DNA of 64,000 bases from an uncultured Gammaproteobacteria bacterium. GTDB lineage: Bacteria > Pseudomonadota > Gammaproteobacteria > Pseudomonadales > Porticoccaceae. Below, in pieces: positions 59,482 to 64,000 of the stretch (position 1 is its first letter; every line of letters begins with the position of its first letter). The DNA lies in contig CAJXQR010000004.1 in assembly GCA_913058345.1 (NCBI GenBank), forward strand, positions 288,135 to 352,134, given 5' to 3'. Position numbers and translations under genes: made by a program. The notes beneath the pieces are model-generated. The model ran no database searches, was not told the origin of the DNA, and saw nothing but the letters and a program-made list of their open reading frames with translations.

Positions 59482-59516
59482 CAACAAAAAAGGGAGCCAG
59501 GCTCCCTTTTTTGTTG
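59482..59516 (-). terminator. Terminator after amtB, perfect 17-bp stem
   Basis: CAACAAAAAAGGGAGCC (59482-59498) pairs perfectly with GGCTCCCTTTTTTGTTG (59500-59516). It lies 24 nt past the amtB stop and before the distal PII gene. Confidence 0.9.
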
Positions 59517-59540
59517 TGCAACACGCGTACACGTGCTCTT

Positions 59541-60809
59541 TTATTTTGAACCTGATACAAACTCTGGATAGGCTTCCACTCCACACTCAGAGATATCCAC
59601 GCCTTCGTACTCCTCTTCTTCACTCACACGAATGCCTAGCATAGCCTTGAGGATAAACCACACGACCAGACTTGCACCAAATACCCAGGCAAAGATAACA
59701 CCGATACCCATCAACTGAGCTGTAAAACTGGCGTCTGGGTTGGACAAACACACCGCCAACAAGCCCCAAATACCCACCACACCGTGTACTGAAATAGCAC
59801 CTACCGGATCATCAACTTTTAGCTTGTCAAAGGTAACAACCGAAAAGACCACCAGCGTACCGCCAATAATACCGATCAGTGTTGACAGCAAGGGACTGGG
59901 TGTCAAAGGTTCGGCAGTGATGGCCACCAGGCCTGCCAATGCGCCGTTAATTGCCATGGTTAAATCTGCTTTACCGAACATAAAGCGAGCAGTAATTAAG
60001 GCTGCAATCAAGCCGCCGCAAGCCGCCGCATTGGTGTTGACGAAGATGTCAGACACGGCATTGGCCTCACCAATATCCGAGACTTTCAATTCAGAACCGC
60101 CGTTAAAGCCAAACCAACCGACCCAGAGAATAAACATACCCAGGGCTGCAATTGGCATATTGGCGCCGGGAATCGGGTTAACGGAGCCATCAGCCCGGTA
60201 TTTTCCTTTACGCGCACCCAGTAAAAGAACCGCCGCAAGTGCCGCCGCTGCACCGGTCATATGAACGACACCGGAACCAGCAAAATCGAGAAAGCCGGCC
60301 GAATCAAGGAAACCGCCACCCCATTTCCACATACCTTGTAAAGGGTAAATAACGCCGGTCATCACCACGGCAAAAGCCAGGAAGGACCAAAGCTTCATAC
60401 GCTCTGCAACAGCACCAGAAACAATCGACATCGCCGTTGCGACAAAGACTACTTGAAAGAAAAAATCAGACGCGCCTGAATAGTACGTGTAGTCTCCAGG
60501 GTCGGCGGCAGCGCCCGCCAGTACTTCTTCTGCAGTGGCATTGGCAATGCTGTTACCGAACCAGCTATCGGGCAAAATGCCGCCAGATGATCCGCCGTAC
60601 ATGATGGTGTACCCCATCAACAGATACATCACGCAGGACACGGCATAGAGCGCCACGTTCTTAGTCAAGATTTCAGTGGTATTTTTTGATCTTACCAGCC
60701 CAGATTCGAGCATGGTAAAGCCCGCTGCCATCCACATCACTAACGCGCCACACACCAAAAAGTAAAACGTATCGAGCGCGTACTTAATTTCAATAATATC
60801 GGTTTCCAT
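59541..60809 (-). CDS. amtB: Ammonium transporter
   Basis: The 422-residue membrane channel has about eleven hydrophobic helices starting near residue 12. There is no separate signal peptide. The pore twin histidines are His183 (SGVVHMTGAAA) and His342 (ISVHGVVGIWG). The N-terminal FTMLESGLVRSKN and the internal ADGSVNPIPGANMPIAALG are family signatures. The acidic C-terminal tail (SEEEEYEGVDISECGVEAYPEF) is the PII-contact region. It lies 40 nt downstream of glnK in one transcription unit driven by a sigma-54-like promoter. Confidence 0.95.
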   Translation of the reverse strand: METDIIEIKYALDTFYFLVCGALVMWMAAGFTMLESGLVRSKNTTEILTKNVALYAVSCVMYLLMGYTIMYGGSSGGILPDSWFGNSIANATAEEVLAGAAADPGDYTYYSGASDFFFQVVFVATAMSIVSGAVAERMKLWSFLAFAVVMTGVIYPLQGMWKWGGGFLDSAGFLDFAGSGVVHMTGAAAALAAVLLLGARKGKYRADGSVNPIPGANMPIAALGMFILWVGWFGFNGGSELKVSDIGEANAVSDIFVNTNAAACGGLIAALITARFMFGKADLTMAINGALAGLVAITAEPLTPSPLLSTLIGIIGGTLVVFSVVTFDKLKVDDPVGAISVHGVVGIWGLLAVCLSNPDASFTAQLMGIGVIFAWVFGASLVVWFILKAMLGIRVSEEEEYEGVDISECGVEAYPEFVSGSK

Positions 60810-60849
60810 TATGTCTTCCCCTCAAATTTCTTTTAGGCTAAATAGTTGC

Positions 60850-61233
<384 letters not shown>

Positions 61234-61385
61234 TTAAAATTACCAGAGGACAGGAGAGGCTAACGTTTACCTTCCCAAGAGCTAGCCAGTCCGTTGAAAC
61301 AAATTGATTCAGCTCCTGCCCACTAACACTTACGGCATTCAAGATGGATCACAAAAGCCATGATAAGAACGCCTCACTGCCTGAA

Positions 61386-61401
61386 TGCATAGCCTGTGCC
61401 A
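61386..61401 (-). promoter_or_regulatory. Sigma-54 -24/-12 promoter of glnK-amtB
   Basis: On the minus strand the sequence is TGGCACAGGCTATGCA. It has TGGCAC at -24 and TGCA at -12, with the invariant GG and GC at the exact 10-nt spacing of the RpoN consensus. The start point would be near 61375, giving a leader of about 187 nt to the glnK ATG. Confidence 0.6.
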
Positions 61402-61563
61402 AGTTCATAATGTAGATATTCAGCATTCGTAAAAAGGCCACCTTACATCAAGGAAAAGTAAGCCATTGCTCAGTAAGCTTCACTGTAAAAGGGCTTTACA
61501 GACTCGGGGCTATCTATCAAGGGGTGGAAAACAAGCCAACAATTGCTAACTAGCAATGCTATT

Positions 61564-61578
61564 GCACCAAGATAATGC
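61564..61578. promoter_or_regulatory. NtrC-like site 2
   Basis: GCAC-N7-ATGC, 7 of 8 fixed positions of the NtrC core GCAC-N7-GTGC. Its centre is about 196 nt upstream of the predicted glnK start point. Confidence 0.4.
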
Positions 61579-61607
61579 GCTGGAACCTTACAGCGCACCG
61601 CAATTCC

Positions 61608-61622
61608 GCACCAACGCTGTGC
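61608..61622. promoter_or_regulatory. NtrC-like site 1
   Basis: GCAC-CAACGCT-GTGC matches all eight fixed positions of the NtrC core and closely resembles the enteric glnA enhancer. It is 44 bp from site 2. The distance to the promoter (about 240 nt) is longer than usual but acceptable for an enhancer. Confidence 0.55.
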
Positions 61623-61714
61623 GAATAGCCTGCATGACACTTCCCTACAGTCCTTTCATTGGCCAAAGCTATCTGCTACAACAGGGGCTTTAGTGCGATC
61701 AAGGAAGATCATCT

Positions 61715-63193
61715 ATGTCTCTGGCCATTATCTACACACGCGCGAAATCGGGCATTAACGCACCACAGGTTACGGTGGAAGTTCATCTCTCAAACGGACT
61801 CCCAAGTCTAAGTATCGTTGGTTTGCCGGAAACAGCCGTTAAGGAAAGTAAAGATAGGGTGCGCAGCGCTCTACTGAATAGCCATTTCGACTTTCCAGCA
61901 CGGCGCATCACAATTAACCTCGCTCCGGCGGATTTGCCCAAAGAGGGTGGTCGCTTTGATCTGCCCATCGCTCTAGGCATACTTGCCGCATCGGGGCAGT
62001 TACCAACAGAGGCGCTGAAGGATTACGAGTTTATCGGCGAATTGGCTCTTTCTGGTGAACTTAGACCCGTTGATGGCATTTTACCGAGCGCGCTTGCCAG
62101 TGGTAAAAGTCAGCGCAAAATGCTGCTACCGTACGCTAACGGCACAGAAGCCGCGTTGGCTAGCAAGACCACTATTTACGCAGCAAAGCATCTGTTAGAG
62201 GTTTGTGCTCACTTAAACCGCCGTAACATTTTGCCTGAACACACTCTCAACCCGCCGTTGGATACAACACCATCAGCTGATATTAATGAAGTCATTGGAC
62301 AACACCAGGCGAAACGTGCGCTGGAGATTGCAGCCGCTGGCGCTCACAACCTTATATTTAGCGGGCCTCCCGGGACGGGAAAAACCATGCTGGCCAGTCG
62401 CTTGCCCAGTATATTGCCGCCGTTGGATGAAGCCGCTGCATTGGAGGTCGCGGCCATTTACTCGGTAAGTCGTAATGCACCACGAACAAACTTTTTTGAA
62501 CGACCTTTCCGTGCGCCGCACCACACAGCATCCAGCACATCTCTAGTCGGTGGAGGAAGCTCACCGCAACCGGGCGAGGTCTCCAAGGCTCACCACGGCA
62601 TCCTATTTCTGGATGAGCTACCCGAATTTTCGCGCAAAGTTCTTGAAGTACTGAGGGAGCCCCTCGAGTCAGGCTCGATACTGATAACTAGAGCCCAGGC
62701 CAGCGTTGAATACCCAGCCAATTTTATGCTGATTGCGGCGATGAATCCGTGTCCTTGCGGTTATCTTGGCGAAGAGAGATGCCGCTGCACACCTGATCAG
62801 GTCAATCGTTACCGCGATAAAATATCGGGCCCATTATTGGATAGAATTGATCTTCAGGTCCACGTACCGCGCGTGCCCTACCAGGAGCTGACCGCAAATA
62901 CGCCTTCAGGGGAAAGCAGCAATCATGTTCGCGTGCGGGTGATCGCAGCCAGGAGAAGGCAAGAGAAACGGCAAGGCTGCGCCAACGCTCAGCTCTCACG
63001 CAAGCAAATCGATCAGTTTTGCCAGCTCAACAAAAACCAGCTTGCCATGATGAATACAGCCATAGAACGCATGCAGCTATCAGCACGTGGATTTCATCGA
63101 GTTTTAAAAGTGGCCCGCACTATTGCCGATATCGAAAACAACGACAAAATTCAGGACCAGCACCTCAGTGAAGCTCTAGCCTATCGACTATAA
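61715..63193 (+). CDS. comM: ComM/YifB AAA+ Mg-chelatase-like helicase
   Basis: The 492-residue protein promotes branch migration during natural transformation. It has an N-terminal Lon-like ChlI domain (about 20-140, GLPETAVKESKDRVRSAL), a Walker A loop GPPGTGKT (217-224), a Walker B LFLDELPEF, a FRAPHHT stretch, and a C-terminal zinc-like MNPCPCGYLG with CRC. It is divergent from glnK with about 526 nt between. Members occur also in bacteria not known to be naturally competent. Confidence 0.94.
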   Translation: MSLAIIYTRAKSGINAPQVTVEVHLSNGLPSLSIVGLPETAVKESKDRVRSALLNSHFDFPARRITINLAPADLPKEGGRFDLPIALGILAASGQLPTEALKDYEFIGELALSGELRPVDGILPSALASGKSQRKMLLPYANGTEAALASKTTIYAAKHLLEVCAHLNRRNILPEHTLNPPLDTTPSADINEVIGQHQAKRALEIAAAGAHNLIFSGPPGTGKTMLASRLPSILPPLDEAAALEVAAIYSVSRNAPRTNFFERPFRAPHHTASSTSLVGGGSSPQPGEVSKAHHGILFLDELPEFSRKVLEVLREPLESGSILITRAQASVEYPANFMLIAAMNPCPCGYLGEERCRCTPDQVNRYRDKISGPLLDRIDLQVHVPRVPYQELTANTPSGESSNHVRVRVIAARRRQEKRQGCANAQLSRKQIDQFCQLNKNQLAMMNTAIERMQLSARGFHRVLKVARTIADIENNDKIQDQHLSEALAYRL

Positions 63194-63222
63194 AAGAACG
63201 GCTGTCGCTGTCAAAAAGCAAC

Positions 63223-63432
63223 TCAATGATCGAGACGAAAACCCACTTTAATCGTCGCCTGCCAATGCTTCACTTTTCCATCCTCGATATGTCCACGAGT
63301 TTCCAGCACTTCAAACCAGTGCAAATGCTTAATGGTTTTCGCCGCCTCTGCAATTGCAGCACTGATAGCATCATCAGTACTCACAAGAGAACTGCCCGTC
63401 ACCTCGATATGCTTATAGATATGCCCTGGCAT
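63223..63432 (-). CDS. Dodecin flavin-storage protein
   Basis: The 69-residue protein forms hollow dodecamers that bind flavin. Conserved features are HIYKHIEVTGSS at the N-terminus, IAEAAKTIKHLHWFEVLETRG with the flavin-stacking Trp in the middle, and the C-terminal KHWQATIKVGFRL. The longer open frame upstream is not protein-like. The ATG at 63432 has AAAGGGG six nt before it. It is convergent with comM. Confidence 0.9.
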   Translation of the reverse strand: MPGHIYKHIEVTGSSLVSTDDAISAAIAEAAKTIKHLHWFEVLETRGHIEDGKVKHWQATIKVGFRLDH

Positions 63433-63565
63433 AAAAACCCCTTTCAACCAATAATTAGAAACAATCAAATGCCAATAAAACACGCGCCAGAATCGAACAC
63501 TGAGAGCACTGTTTATCAGTAAATGCCTTATCATCAGCTTAGACAACTGCCATGACTTATGCCAA

Positions 63566-64000
63566 TCACAACAACTTTTTTATTTCACAAACATCTTCAC
63601 TGATAATATATTTAGCATAAAAAGCTTCAGCCGTTACAGGGTGGGAATAGAGGTAACCCTGATAGGTGTCGCAACCAATATTATGTAAAAAACTTTCCTG
63701 TTTTTTATTTTCAACACCCTCGGCCACAGGTTTTAGCCCAAAATGGCGGGCAATATCGACAATCGTTTTGACAATAGCAGCATCATCTTTATCATGAATA
63801 ATATTGCTTACATAATTTCTATCAATTTTTATTTCATCAATTGGCAAACGCTTCAAGTAATACAATGAAGAATAGCCTGTGCCAAAATCATCAATAGACA
63901 TTTTCACGCCCAGATTTTTTAATTGATTAAGCTTATTCACCGTCTCATCAATATCTTCTATCAACATAGCTTCAGTTATTTCCAGCATAATACTGCCTGG
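63566..64000 (-). CDS. EAL-domain protein, N-terminal part beyond the window
   Basis: Only the last 144 codons are present, and the frame continues past the right edge (the codons before the first internal ATG read PGSI). The sequence is the C-terminal half of an EAL c-di-GMP phosphodiesterase domain: MLEITEAML, then SIDDFGTGYSSLYYLKRLPIDEIKID with the DDFGTG metal loop, and VAEGVENKKQ with the conserved Glu. All catalytic residues visible in this part are kept. Sensor domains and any GGDEF domain are unknown. It is downstream-adjacent to the dodecin gene on the same strand. Confidence 0.9.
   Translation of the reverse strand, partial: PGSIMLEITEAMLIEDIDETVNKLNQLKNLGVKMSIDDFGTGYSSLYYLKRLPIDEIKIDRNYVSNIIHDKDDAAIVKTIVDIARHFGLKPVAEGVENKKQESFLHNIGCDTYQGYLYSHPVTAEAFYAKYIISEDVCEIKKLL

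Noticed and set aside
59740..60264. A 174-codon rightward frame inside amtB
   Set aside because: It is antisense to membrane helices of the transporter. Composition is an artefact of hydrophobic codons read in reverse.

Overview
The window is ordinary gammaproteobacterial chromosome of roughly balanced base composition. I see no rRNA or tRNA gene, no CRISPR array, no insertion sequence and no prophage. Several housekeeping blocks follow the gene order familiar from Pseudomonas and relatives: ponA divergent from pilMNOPQ-aroK-aroB-gltB-gltD-hemE; cysQ/nudE beside yrfG-hslR-hslO-pckA; hemY-hemX-hemD-hemC-algR-algZ divergent from argH; lptM-lysA-dapF-DUF484-xerC; glnK-amtB; comM. Acyl-CoA, Baeyer-Villiger and AMP-ligase genes beside a glucosylglycerate (compatible solute) operon suggest a marine or saline heterotroph, perhaps of the Cellvibrionales/Spongiibacteraceae type. 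That placement is inference, because no taxonomic marker lies in the window.

Region 1 (1-12 kb) is accessory catabolism. It holds a truncated acyl-CoA-dehydrogenase-type flavoprotein, an amidohydrolase, an SDR, an enoyl-CoA hydratase, a small secreted protein, a SulP/STAS anion transporter, a DinB-fold TIGR03084-type protein, a small membrane protein, a CoA-type Nudix hydrolase, a Baeyer-Villiger-type monooxygenase and a Prx5 peroxiredoxin. It is gene-sparse, with several inverted repeats that look like operators or RNA structures. Region 2 (12.2-17.2 kb) is a tight operon for the solute glucosylglycerate: glycerate kinase, phosphatase, glucosyl-3-phosphoglycerate synthase and a GH13_18 phosphorylase, so both synthesis and recovery are encoded together. 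Region 3 (17.3-20.3 kb) is an acyl-CoA dehydrogenase plus an AMP-forming acyl-CoA ligase.

Region 4 (20.3-53.5 kb) is core: orn, an MscS-type channel, rsgA, psd, a degenerate HD-GYP protein, hemE, gltDB, aroBK, the type IV pilus assembly genes pilQPONM, ponA, cysQ, nudE, yrfG, hslR, hslO, pckA, the tetrapyrrole genes hemYXDC, and the AlgZ/AlgR two-component system. Region 5 (53.6-63.2 kb) holds argH, the lysine/peptidoglycan operon lptM-lysA-dapF-DUF484-xerC, and a nitrogen-sensing block in which two PII genes flank one ammonium transporter. Upstream of that block I can read a sigma-54 type -24/-12 promoter and two NtrC-like sites. The window ends in comM, a dodecin and a truncated EAL-domain gene.

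Functionally, nitrogen assimilation (gltBD, glnK-amtB), tetrapyrrole synthesis (hemC, hemD, hemE), cell wall and lysine precursors (dapF, lysA, ponA) and surface motility (pilMNOPQ with AlgZR) dominate the core. The accessory part deals with CoA-thioester catabolism and osmoprotection.
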